Origin: Streptomyces iconiensis
GTDB lineage: Bacteria; Actinomycetota; Actinomycetes; Streptomycetales; Streptomycetaceae
NCBI RefSeq assembly: GCF_028657195.3
Contig: NZ_JANCPR020000032.1
Coordinates: forward strand, 46,171 to 110,170
DNA: 64,000 bases
Reading direction: 5' to 3'
In this document: one piece after another, positions 36,801-44,527 of the stretch
How positions within the stretch are numbered: position 1 is the stretch's first letter
Layout: every line of letters begins with the position of its first letter
The notes under the pieces: generated by a model
The model's database searches: none
What the model was told of the DNA's origin: nothing
What the model saw: only the letters and a program-made list of their open reading frames with translations
Translations under genes and position numbers: made by a program

Positions 36801-39800
36801 CCTGGAAGCGCTGCGCACTCCGAGCGGGCCGGCGCTGCCCCTTGCCGCCACCGTCGACCTGCTGCTGGCGCTCCAGGACACGGTGTACGGCCACACCCGG
36901 GCCACCGTCAGCCAGCTCCGGGCACACGGGCGAGAGGCGGCACTGTCCGGCGGCCCCGACGGCACGTTTGAGTTCCGTACGCGCCTCACGCCCGTGCCCG
37001 GCACGGGGAACGGAGCCGGTGGGGCCAGGGTGGAGGTTCTCAGCGCGCGGGACGGCACGGAGACGGCACACGTCACAGCCCTTCTTCAGGAGGACGGCCC
37101 CTACCCCGCCGCCACCGCTGCGGCCCGGAAGCTCCGCTCGGTGGCCGGACAACTGGGCACGCCTGTCGAGACGGTGTCCCACGAGGACATCTACCGGGAC
37201 ATGGAGTCCGCAGGCCGTGCCTACGAGCCACGGTTCCGCACGCTGCTGCGTGCCGAACGCCACCCGGACGGGATGCTCAGCGGCGAGGTCACGGTGGACG
37301 GGCCAGGCCGCCCGCTGGAGCAGCTTCCCCCCGAGGTGCTGGAAGGCGCGCTGCACACGCTGAGCGTCGCGGACCACGACGCTCCGGCCCTCGCCCCTGC
37401 CCGTATCGGCGCCCTGCGGCTGTGCAGGAAACCGCGCGCCAGCCGCCTGCGCGTACTCGCCCGTACGGCCCCCGCGTCCGACGACGCCGCCGCGTGCAGG
37501 CGTACCGCCGACATGCTGCTGCTCGACGACGGGCAGGTGGTCGCCGAACTGGCCGGGGTCGAGCTGGAGCGGATGCAGGACCCGGCGTCCGCACGGCACT
37601 TCCTCCACCGGCCGTGCTGGGTGCGCCGCTCCGGCCGCCCGCGCGGCACGCCGCACCCGGCACGCCATGTCGCGGCGCTGTGCCGCACCGAGGAGCGGGC
37701 CAAGGCGCTGGAGAGCCTGGCGGAAGCGGGATCCGCTGCGGATGCCGTGGATACGGCGGACGCAGGGGACGCAGGGGACGCAGCGGGCGGGGGCATCGGG
37801 ATCACGGCGGTCTCCAGCCCGGACGCGCTGCGCGACCTGCTCCAGGACGCACCGGTGACCGACGTGTGCTGGTTCTGGCAGTCCGCCGGGGCGCCCGTCA
37901 CCGCGGCGTCGTTGCGCGCGGAGTGCGAGGCCAACTACCGGCATCTGCTCGGCGTCCTCCCCGCGATGACGGACGGCGGGGCCCGGACGCCGAGGCTGTG
38001 GCTCGTCACCGAACGGGCCCAGCGGGTGCCGGGCGACGAGGCGGAACCCGGCCGGGGGCTGGCCGCCACGACCCTGTGGGGCTTCGGGCACACGCTGCTG
38101 AACGAGTATCCGCAACTGCGTGCCACCCTCGTCGACGTGCCGGACGACGGCGGTCTCCCGGATCTCGTATCCGAGTTGCGGACGGCCGACGACGGTGACT
38201 TCCAGGTGGCCCGCAGGGCCGGACAGCGCTATGTGCGCAGGCTCCTGCCGGGCGACCCGTACCCGCCCGACGGCCCGTTCGAGCTGCGCGCGTACCCGGA
38301 AGGACCGGCGGCCGGAGACGGGGAGGCGGGCCCGCCGTCACAGGACCCGGGCTCGCCGTCAGGGGACCCGGCCTTCCAGGTCTCCGCCGTCCCCTGCGAA
38401 GCCCCTCCGGCGCCAGGACCCGGCGAGGTGACGGTGCGGGTGCACGCGGTCGGGCTCTCCGCCGACGACGTACGGCGCGGCGCCGAGGCCGAGGGCGCAG
38501 CCCTGGGCAGCGCGGCGAGCGGCACGGTCGTCGCGGCGGGCGCGGAGGCCGGATTCGCCCCCGGGGCCCGGGTGGTGACGCGGGATCAGGGCCTGGCGCG
38601 CCGCACCGTCACCCTGCCCGCCTCCACCTGCACCCCGGCACCCCCTGACGTGCCGCCGGCCACGGCGGCGGCGCGCCAGGCCGAACCTGCCGGCGGGAGC
38701 ACGGCTCCGTCCGCGCTCCACCCGCCCGTATACGCGCCCGAAGAGGCCGGCGAGGCACTGTCCCTGCTGGCCCGGGGCGCCCTTGCCGGGGCCCCGGCCG
38801 TACGGGTCGCCGACGAACGCGACCGTCAGGAGCCGGGAGACGCCCGCGCGCCCGTGCCCGTCCGGCCGGACCGCGTCTACCTGGTGACCGGAGGGCTCGG
38901 CGGTCTTGGCCTCGTCACCGCGCGGAAGCTCGTGGAGTGGGGCGCGCGGCGGCTCGCGCTGCTCAGCCGCAGCGGTGAACCCAGCCCCGAAGCGGCATCC
39001 GTCCTCAGTGAACTGTCCGGCCGCGCCGACGTACGGCTGCTGCGCGGTGACGTGAGCAGCCCGGAGGACGTCGCACGCGTCACGGCCGAACTGCTGGAGG
39101 ACGAGCGTCCCGTGGGCGGGATCGTGCACGCTGCCGGGTCCGTCGGCAAGAGCCTGATCTCGCGCATGCGCTGGGAGGACATCGACGAACAGTTCCAGGC
39201 CAAGGTGTACGGGGGGTGGCTGCTGCACGAGGCGGCGGCCTCTTTCACCCAGCTCGACTTCTTCGTCGCCTACTCGTCCATCGCCTCGGTGGTCGGCGGT
39301 GCCACGCAGGCGCACTACGCGGGCGCGAGCGCCTTCCTGGACGCGCTTGTCGAATGGCGCGCGGCCCAGGGGCTTCCGGCCCGCGCCGCCAACTGGGGTG
39401 CCTGGGCGGGCGTCGGCATGTCCGCGCGGCTCGACAGCGAGCTGAGCGCGGAGATCCAACGCGGCGGTATCACCTTCTTCTCGCCCTCGCGCGGGCTGCG
39501 GGCGCTGGAGCACCTGTGGCGTAGCTCCGCGCCACGGCTGGTGGTCGGTGACGTCGACTGGCCCCGGTTCACCGCCGCGGCACCCGTGGAGGACGCGCTC
39601 TACGCACGGCTCCCCCGGCGCGCTGAGACGGCGGTTGAGCAGTCGCACGACGTGGACGTGGAGTCCCTGCTGGCGCTTCCGGGGCCGGAGCGCTCCGCCG
39701 CCATCGAGGGCCTCGTCGCCGAGACGGTGTCCGCCGCGCTGCACATGCCGAGGGGGGAGGAGCTGGACCACGGCGCCGAGTTCACCTCTCTCGGCCTGGA

Positions 39801-39945
39801 CTCGATGACCGGTATGGAGGTCAAGTCCGCCATGGAGAAGACATTCCGGCTCACGCTCCCCGCCTCGCTGATCTTCGATCATCCGTCGGTGCGGCGGCTT
39901 GGCCGGTTCCTGGAGGAACAGGTCGCGTCCCGGGAGGCGGCGTGA
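33883..39945 (+). CDS. Type I polyketide synthase: KS-AT-(DH)-(ER)-KR-ACP
   Basis: A 2020-residue single module. KS: residues about 40-470 with C216 (DTACSSSL), H351 (EAHGTGT) and H391 (KTNLGH). AT: about 575-900 with S667 (GHSVGE) and HAFH at 766-769, the malonyl-CoA-type motif. A DH-like region begins at HPLLG (940) but lacks the HxxxGxxxxP catalytic motif. From 1514, GEVTVRVHAVGLSADDV looks like the start of an ER domain, but its NADPH-binding half is missing. KR: TGGLGGLG at 1669-1676, S1798 and Y1812, with Ser (S1816) where Asn is usual. ACP: S1974 in GLDSM. It probably adds malonyl-derived units and reduces only to the hydroxyl level. Confidence 0.95.
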   Translation: MTARDSTTADERHLDAYLRELLDPARARHGGEDAMLLGRYEPVAIVGAGVRFPGGCDSLDDFDAFLRDGRSGIVPLPEDRWDPAAFTADDPADPETKGKIRTAGGGYLDRIDLFDAPFFNISAKEAQYVDPQQRMVLETAWQALEHAGIDAAGTRRGNGGVYIGASSIDYAMELDALPYEELDGHLAAGITMFPLSGRLSYFLGWRGPSVSVDTACSSSLAALHMAVQGLRARETDIALCGGVNALHHPRISVMFSHANMLSPDGLCKTFDEAADGYVRAEGCGIVVLKRLTDAVRDGDTVLALVRGTAVGQDGDSAGLTVPNGAAQETVMRNALEAALLAPADIQYVEAHGTGTPLGDPIELGAINDACAQGHDAGNPLLVGSVKTNLGHMEPASGVVGLLKAALQIRSGTVYPHLHLAKPSGRIPWDVYPVRVPTRCTPYPPGTRRALVNSFGFAGTIGAVVLEEPPWACRTDNAPAAPRVFTLSAKSAPALRGQLESYRAFLDGKGRRDGNGDRDGDGIDLDSLCYTTHLGRSHFPHRLAAPVEDADALRALLDGALAREDSAAPPGIRKTAFMFTGQGSQYPGMGAALFARFPAFRAAVEECDRLFAPRLGRSVRDLVVDRETPEDDLGRTEFTQPALFTLEFALARLWRSWGARPNALIGHSVGEVTAAADAGLLSLPDAVTLVAARARLMQSVSAAGGMAAVAASEERVGPLVADLPGLALAAVNAPDQCVISGDVHVLDKVADELGRSGVRVDRLAVSHAFHSPLMAGASDELRDVLAGMAFHDPHTTVISNLSGRPARKGEMATADYWARHISEPVRFMDGVRSIARRGRHAFVEIGPSGALTALARRCVPAAEHRWLPSLRGRAGDGGALVSALAGYYEAGLTVDWAGFHGTRSARKTALPTYAFQRARHWLPVPRPGSAAARTGTDPACHPLLGAERASDGTEETADRVREFATSCTPGSVPALEALRTPSGPALPLAATVDLLLALQDTVYGHTRATVSQLRAHGREAALSGGPDGTFEFRTRLTPVPGTGNGAGGARVEVLSARDGTETAHVTALLQEDGPYPAATAAARKLRSVAGQLGTPVETVSHEDIYRDMESAGRAYEPRFRTLLRAERHPDGMLSGEVTVDGPGRPLEQLPPEVLEGALHTLSVADHDAPALAPARIGALRLCRKPRASRLRVLARTAPASDDAAACRRTADMLLLDDGQVVAELAGVELERMQDPASARHFLHRPCWVRRSGRPRGTPHPARHVAALCRTEERAKALESLAEAGSAADAVDTADAGDAGDAAGGGIGITAVSSPDALRDLLQDAPVTDVCWFWQSAGAPVTAASLRAECEANYRHLLGVLPAMTDGGARTPRLWLVTERAQRVPGDEAEPGRGLAATTLWGFGHTLLNEYPQLRATLVDVPDDGGLPDLVSELRTADDGDFQVARRAGQRYVRRLLPGDPYPPDGPFELRAYPEGPAAGDGEAGPPSQDPGSPSGDPAFQVSAVPCEAPPAPGPGEVTVRVHAVGLSADDVRRGAEAEGAALGSAASGTVVAAGAEAGFAPGARVVTRDQGLARRTVTLPASTCTPAPPDVPPATAAARQAEPAGGSTAPSALHPPVYAPEEAGEALSLLARGALAGAPAVRVADERDRQEPGDARAPVPVRPDRVYLVTGGLGGLGLVTARKLVEWGARRLALLSRSGEPSPEAASVLSELSGRADVRLLRGDVSSPEDVARVTAELLEDERPVGGIVHAAGSVGKSLISRMRWEDIDEQFQAKVYGGWLLHEAAASFTQLDFFVAYSSIASVVGGATQAHYAGASAFLDALVEWRAAQGLPARAANWGAWAGVGMSARLDSELSAEIQRGGITFFSPSRGLRALEHLWRSSAPRLVVGDVDWPRFTAAAPVEDALYARLPRRAETAVEQSHDVDVESLLALPGPERSAAIEGLVAETVSAALHMPRGEELDHGAEFTSLGLDSMTGMEVKSAMEKTFRLTLPASLIFDHPSVRRLGRFLEEQVASREAA

Positions 39946-39957
39946 GGGTGATCAGCC

Positions 39958-41571
39958 ATGAGTGAGACACCGGTGACAGCCACTCCCGCCGTCCCAGCCG
40001 CCCCCGGCCAGGGCGCCCCGCAGCGGGGCACGCCCTGGCGACTCGCCGCAAGCTGCGCGGCGCTCGCCCGCGACCGCGCCGATCACCCGGCGGTCCGCTG
40101 CGAGGACCGCTGCCTCAGCTACGCGGAGCTGCACCGCTACAGCAACCGCCTGGCGCACGCGCTCCGTTCGGCGGGAGTGAGGCGCGGCGACCGCGTCGCC
40201 TTCTACGGCCGCGAGTCGGAGCACTACTACGCGCTCGTACTCGCCTGCGCCAAGCTCGGCTGCGTCATCGTGCCGGTCAACTGGCGGCTCACGGCGCACG
40301 AGACGGGGCACATCCTGAGCGACTCCGGCGCCGGGCTGCTCTTCGTCGCCGACGAGTTCGCCACGACCGCCGAGCGGGCACGGGCTGCGGCTCCCGGCCG
40401 CACCGTGCGGCTTGGCGACCATGGCGCCGGACTGCGCGACTGGTGCGCCGACGAGCCCGAGGACGACGTGGAAGCGGAGGGCCCGGGCCCCGACGACGCC
40501 GTGGCCCAGATCTACACCAGCGGAACGACAGGTCTTCCCAAGGGCGTCATGCTGGCGCAGCGGAGCTTCTTCAGCCTGCCGGCGGCGCTGGGTGACAGCG
40601 GGGGTGAATGGATCGACTGGCTGCCGGACGACGTCAGCCTCGTCTCACTGCCGGGCTTCGGCATCGGGGGCCTGGCATGGTTCCTGCACGGCTTCAACGC
40701 CGGGGCGACGAATGTCGTGATGCCCGCCTTCCATCCCCAGGAGGCGCTGCGGCTGGTCCGCGAACACCGTGTGACCACCACCTTCGCGGCGCCCGCCATG
40801 CTGGAGATGCTGCTGGACGAGAGGGGCGCCGGCCCGGAGGCGTTCGCTTCGCTGCGCAAGGTCGCCTACGGCGCGGCGCCGGTCACCGAGAAGCTGCTGC
40901 TGCGCTTCATGGACGAACTGGGCTGTGCGCTGGCGCAGATCTACGCCAGTACGGAGACCGGCAGCGTCGCCGTGTGCCTGCCCCCGGCGGCGCACCGTCC
41001 CGGCAGCCCGCTGCTGGCCTCGGTCGGCCGTGCCTGCCCCGGCAACGAGATCCGGATCACCGACGACGAGGGCCGGACGCTGCCGCCGGGGCGGACGGGA
41101 CAGATACGGATCAGGACGCACGCGCGCATGCTCGGCTACTGGAACAACCCCGGGGAGACCGCGCGGGCCGTCGCCGGGGAGTGGGTGCGCATGGGCGACG
41201 TGGGCCGCCTCGACCCGGACGGCTATCTGTACCTGACGGGGCGGCAGCACGACACCATCATCTGCGCGGGCCAGAACATCTATCCGGCCGAGATCGAGAG
41301 GGAGCTGGTCGCCCATCCCGAGGTGGCCGACGCGGCCGTCGTCGGGCTGCCGCATCCGCGCTGGGGCGAGAGCGTCGGCGCGTGCGTCGTGCCGCGGCCC
41401 GGCTCCGGCGTCAGCGCCGGGGAGCTGGTGGCGCGTCTGCGCGGGCGGCTCGCCAACTACAAGCTCCCGACCAGCCTCCACATGGCGGATGCCCTTCCCC
41501 GCAACCCCTCGGGCAAGGTGCTGCGCCGCGACGTCCGGGAGTGGCTGCTCGCGGCTGACGGTGACCGGTGA
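39958..41571 (+). CDS. Acyl-CoA/ACP ligase (AMP-binding)
   Basis: A 537-residue adenylate-forming enzyme: YTSGTTGLPKGVML (ATP motif), IYASTETGSVAVCL, WVRMGDVGRLDPDGYLYLTG and the catalytic Lys region NPSGKVLRRD at the C-terminus. It lies 12 bases after the PKS. It likely activates a fatty acid for loading onto the ACP or KS. It is distinct from the FadD-like ligase at 27065. Confidence 0.92.
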   Translation: MSETPVTATPAVPAAPGQGAPQRGTPWRLAASCAALARDRADHPAVRCEDRCLSYAELHRYSNRLAHALRSAGVRRGDRVAFYGRESEHYYALVLACAKLGCVIVPVNWRLTAHETGHILSDSGAGLLFVADEFATTAERARAAAPGRTVRLGDHGAGLRDWCADEPEDDVEAEGPGPDDAVAQIYTSGTTGLPKGVMLAQRSFFSLPAALGDSGGEWIDWLPDDVSLVSLPGFGIGGLAWFLHGFNAGATNVVMPAFHPQEALRLVREHRVTTTFAAPAMLEMLLDERGAGPEAFASLRKVAYGAAPVTEKLLLRFMDELGCALAQIYASTETGSVAVCLPPAAHRPGSPLLASVGRACPGNEIRITDDEGRTLPPGRTGQIRIRTHARMLGYWNNPGETARAVAGEWVRMGDVGRLDPDGYLYLTGRQHDTIICAGQNIYPAEIERELVAHPEVADAAVVGLPHPRWGESVGACVVPRPGSGVSAGELVARLRGRLANYKLPTSLHMADALPRNPSGKVLRRDVREWLLAADGDR

Positions 41572-41657
41572 CCGGCCCTCACCCCCGGCCCGGAGCGGAA
41601 GGAAGCGGAAAGGGAACGGAAAAGGAGCGGAGAGAGAAGGGGAAGGAAGCGGACACG

Positions 41658-42677
41658 ATGGACACTCCATTGCGGCTCGGCGTCCTGATGCCCACCAGGG
41701 AGCAGGCGATCACGGGCGACCACGCGGCCGGGCAGCTCCTCGCGTTCGCCCGGGACGCACAACAGTGGGGATTCGACTCCCTCTGGGCAGGTGACTCCCT
41801 CACCGCGCGGCCACGGCTGGACCCGCTGGTCGTGCTCTCCGCAGCGGGGGCCGTCACCAGCGGCATCACGCTCGGCACCGCGGCCCTCACCGCGGCCCTG
41901 CGGCACCCTCTGATCAGCGCCAACATGCTCGCCTCCCTCGACCACGTCTGCGCGTCCCGGCTGATTCTCGGCCTCGGCTCCGGCTTTCCCGTACCCGAGA
42001 CCGAGGCGGAGTTCGCCGCAGTGGGGGCCTCCTACGCGGGCCGGGCCTGGCGGCTCGACGAGACGGTCCGGCTGTGGCGTACGGCCTGGAGGGCCACCGA
42101 GGAGAACGCACCCACCCACTTCGAGGGGCGGCACCAGCGCGCCACGGATCTGGACGCGCTGCCCCGCCCCCACCGCCCGGGCGGCCCGCCCCTGTGGCTG
42201 GCGGCCAGTGACACACCTGGCGTGCTGCGCCGGACGGCCCGGTACTACGACGGCTGGCTCCCCTTCCTGCCCTCGGCCGAGGCGTACGGCAGGGCACGCC
42301 GCCGGATCGCGTCGCTCTGCGTGGACGAGGGCCGCCCTGCGGACGCGGTCGTCCCCGGTCTGTACGCCACCCTCACCGTGGGCCAGGACAGCGCCCGCGC
42401 CAAGGAGGAGCTGGAGCACTACGTGGAGCACTACTACGGTCGCCCGCTCAGCGCGATGTCCACCATCCAGGCGTACGCCTGGGGCAGCCCCGCCCAGTGC
42501 GCCGACCGGCTGTTGGGCTATGTGCGTGAGGGTGCGCGGCACATCGTCGTCCGGATCGGTTCCCTGGAACCCGCCCTGCACCTCAAGCAGATCGCGGAAG
42601 AGGTGCTTCCGGCAGTACGCGCGGGAGCGGACCGATCCGCCGGCGCCGAACCCCGCTTCCCGTCCACGAAGGAGTGA
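41658..42677 (+). CDS. LLM-class flavin-dependent oxidoreductase
   Basis: A 339-residue TIM-barrel protein of the luciferase-like family. RLGVLMPTREQAITGDHAAG, WGFDSLWAGDSLTARPRLDP, LGTAALTAALRHPLISANML and LILGLGSGFPVPETEAEFAA follow the F420/FMN-dependent pattern. The ATG at 41658 (AGGAAG upstream) begins MDTPLRLGVL. The open frame before it is polar low-complexity sequence. It is the third enzyme of the PKS operon. It could oxidise or reduce a chain or nitrogen intermediate. The cofactor type is not determined. Confidence 0.88.
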   Translation: MDTPLRLGVLMPTREQAITGDHAAGQLLAFARDAQQWGFDSLWAGDSLTARPRLDPLVVLSAAGAVTSGITLGTAALTAALRHPLISANMLASLDHVCASRLILGLGSGFPVPETEAEFAAVGASYAGRAWRLDETVRLWRTAWRATEENAPTHFEGRHQRATDLDALPRPHRPGGPPLWLAASDTPGVLRRTARYYDGWLPFLPSAEAYGRARRRIASLCVDEGRPADAVVPGLYATLTVGQDSARAKEELEHYVEHYYGRPLSAMSTIQAYAWGSPAQCADRLLGYVREGARHIVVRIGSLEPALHLKQIAEEVLPAVRAGADRSAGAEPRFPSTKE

Positions 42678-42681
42678 CGAC

Positions 42682-43470
42682 ATGCTGGATGACCTCGCGA
42701 AGGGCATGTCGGCCGCGGGCCACTGGTTCCACCCGCCCGAGCCCCCCGACGACGCGCACTTCCGGCTGTTCCTCTTCCCGCACGCGGGCAGCGGCGCGAT
42801 CATCTACCGGGAGTGGCCCGAACTGCTGCCGCCGTCGGTCGCACCGCAGGCCGTCACCCTGCCCGGCAGGCACAACCGCCGCGAGGAGCCGCCCCATACG
42901 GACTGGGAACCGCTGCTCGACGCGCTCTACGACGCGGTGCTGGCCGAGCTGGACGACCGGCCGTTCGCTTTCTTCGGCCACTGCCTGGGCGCGCAGCTCG
43001 CCTACCGCCTGACGGTGCGGCTGGAGAGCGAGGAGGAGCGGCGACCGGCCCTGCTGGGCACGTCGGGCTGGTCCCCTGTCGGCTTCTTCCAGCCGACGGA
43101 GGAACAGAGCCGGATGCCGGAGCCCGAACTGGTCTCCTGGATCGAGAAGTTGGGCTCGTTCCCCGCGGAGATCTACAAAGATCCGGAGATGCTCGCCCTC
43201 GTCGTACCGGCGCTCCGCGCCGACCTGCTGGTCGCGGCACAGTACGCCGACGACGGCGCCCGGGTGTCCTGCCCGCTGGTCTCCTACGGCGGGAACGCCG
43301 ACCCGCTGCAGGAGGCACCGGACGCCATGTCGCACTGGGAGGAGCGCAGCCCGCGCTACCTGGGCCACCGGGAGTTCTCCGGCGGGCACTTCTACATCGA
43401 CCGCCACGCGCTGGCTGTGACCTCGGACCTGGCCGGCCACCTGGACCGGCTGGACGGGCAGGCGGTCTGA
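42682..43470 (+). CDS. Type II thioesterase with Cys at the nucleophile position
   Basis: A 262-residue alpha/beta hydrolase. LFLFPHAGSGAIIYREWPEL and VTLPGRHNRREEPPHTDW are standard type II thioesterase blocks. The nucleophile elbow reads FFGHCLGAQLA, with C101 where Ser is usual (GHSMG). The His is in SGGHFYIDRH near residue 236. Such enzymes clear stalled chains from carrier proteins. Cys variants may behave as slow hydrolases or acyltransferases. It begins four bases after the LLM oxidoreductase and is the last gene of the operon. Confidence 0.9.
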   Translation: MLDDLAKGMSAAGHWFHPPEPPDDAHFRLFLFPHAGSGAIIYREWPELLPPSVAPQAVTLPGRHNRREEPPHTDWEPLLDALYDAVLAELDDRPFAFFGHCLGAQLAYRLTVRLESEEERRPALLGTSGWSPVGFFQPTEEQSRMPEPELVSWIEKLGSFPAEIYKDPEMLALVVPALRADLLVAAQYADDGARVSCPLVSYGGNADPLQEAPDAMSHWEERSPRYLGHREFSGGHFYIDRHALAVTSDLAGHLDRLDGQAV

Positions 43471-43498
43471 CGAGGCGCCACCGCCCTGCGCGCCCTCC

Positions 43499-43607
43499 CC
43501 GGTACGCGCCCTGCTCCGGAACACGTCCTGTTCGGTACGCGTCTCCGGTACGCGTCCTGTCCGGTACGCGTCCTCGGTACGCGTCCTGTCCGGTACGCGT
43601 CCTACTC
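43499..43607. repeat. Seven tandem copies of a CCGGTACGCGTCCTGT-type unit
   Basis: Between the convergent thioesterase and SDR genes, CGGTACGCGTCC recurs about seven times with units of 12-17 bases and small variations. Each unit carries the palindrome ACGCGT. The array occupies nearly all of the 130-base gap and runs to the SDR stop. It may act as a transcription barrier or reflect slippage. Confidence 0.75.
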
Positions 43608-44480
43608 GGTGAGGTGCCCGCCGTCCCGTGCCGCCTCCTGCATGGCGCGGCGCTCGTCGAGCACCGTCGACCAGGGGCGGCCGGCGGTGAGGGCCCCGTC
43701 GACGGTGAGGTTCTGCCCGTTGACGAACCGCGCGCCGTCACCGGCGAGGAACACCGCCGCTTCCGCGACGTCCTCGGCCCTGCCGACCTCAGGGCAGGGC
43801 TGCCACCGCGGCAGGAACCGCGCGAACAGCGGCTCGGCCTCGTCAGCGCCGTCCTCCGCCACCGGTGTCCCGTGGCCGGTGGCCTTGCGGTGGATGCCCG
43901 TGGCCACCGGCCCGGGCGAGACGGTATTGACCCGTATCCCCGACTCCCCCAGCTCGACGGCCGCACAGCGGGTGAGGTGGAGCAGGCCCGCCTTGGCGAC
44001 GGAGTAGTCATGGCCGGAGAACCCGGCCCGCAGCCCCGAGACGCTCGCCACGTTGATGATGCTGCCGGAGCGGTGCGGCACCATGTGCCGGGACACCTCC
44101 TGCAGCAGGAGCAGCGGTGCCCGTACGTGCACGGCGTGTGCGTGGTCGAAGTCGGCGACCGGGAGGTCCGTTATCGACACGGCGTGGCCCGGCGTCCCCG
44201 CGTTGTTGACCAGGCAGTCGATCCGGCCGAACCTTCCGGCCGCACCGGCTACCAGCTCCCGCAGCTCGCCGTCGTCGGTGAGGTCGGCGCGGACGAAGGT
44301 GGCGCGGGGGCCGATACGGGCCGCCACGGCCTGTCCCTCGGCCGTCCGCCTGCCCGTGACGACGACCCGCGCGCCCTCCCGTGCGAAGGCGGCAGCGATC
44401 GCCGCTCCGATGCCGCTCGTCGATCCCGTCACGATCGCGGTCTTCCCCTGGAGCGCGCCCAGGGGCTGCGGTTGTCCCAT
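43602..44480 (-). CDS. SDR family NAD(P)-dependent oxidoreductase
   Basis: A 292-residue classical SDR: KTAIVTGSTSGIGAAIAAAF (cofactor), LVNNAGTPG, S146 in INVASVSG, and Y159/K163 in DYSVAKAGLL. The C-terminus is VNGQNLTVDGAL. It probably interconverts an alcohol and ketone on the product chain. It lies 47 bases after the IS701-like gene on the same strand, in the group tRNA-like RNA, kinase, IS701-like, SDR, which may be one transcript. It is convergent with the PKS operon. Confidence 0.9.
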   Translation of the reverse strand: MGQPQPLGALQGKTAIVTGSTSGIGAAIAAAFAREGARVVVTGRRTAEGQAVAARIGPRATFVRADLTDDGELRELVAGAAGRFGRIDCLVNNAGTPGHAVSITDLPVADFDHAHAVHVRAPLLLLQEVSRHMVPHRSGSIINVASVSGLRAGFSGHDYSVAKAGLLHLTRCAAVELGESGIRVNTVSPGPVATGIHRKATGHGTPVAEDGADEAEPLFARFLPRWQPCPEVGRAEDVAEAAVFLAGDGARFVNGQNLTVDGALTAGRPWSTVLDERRAMQEAARDGGHLTE

Positions 44481-44527
44481 GCCTGTTCTCCTCGGCTCCT
44501 CAGCGGTCGCGGTTCCGGTTCAGGACC

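Noticed and set aside
35341..38115. Very long minus-strand open frame (924 codons) opposite the PKS gene
   Set aside because: It is a mirror of a high-GC3 coding region. The translation has no domains, and the plus strand carries a clear PKS.
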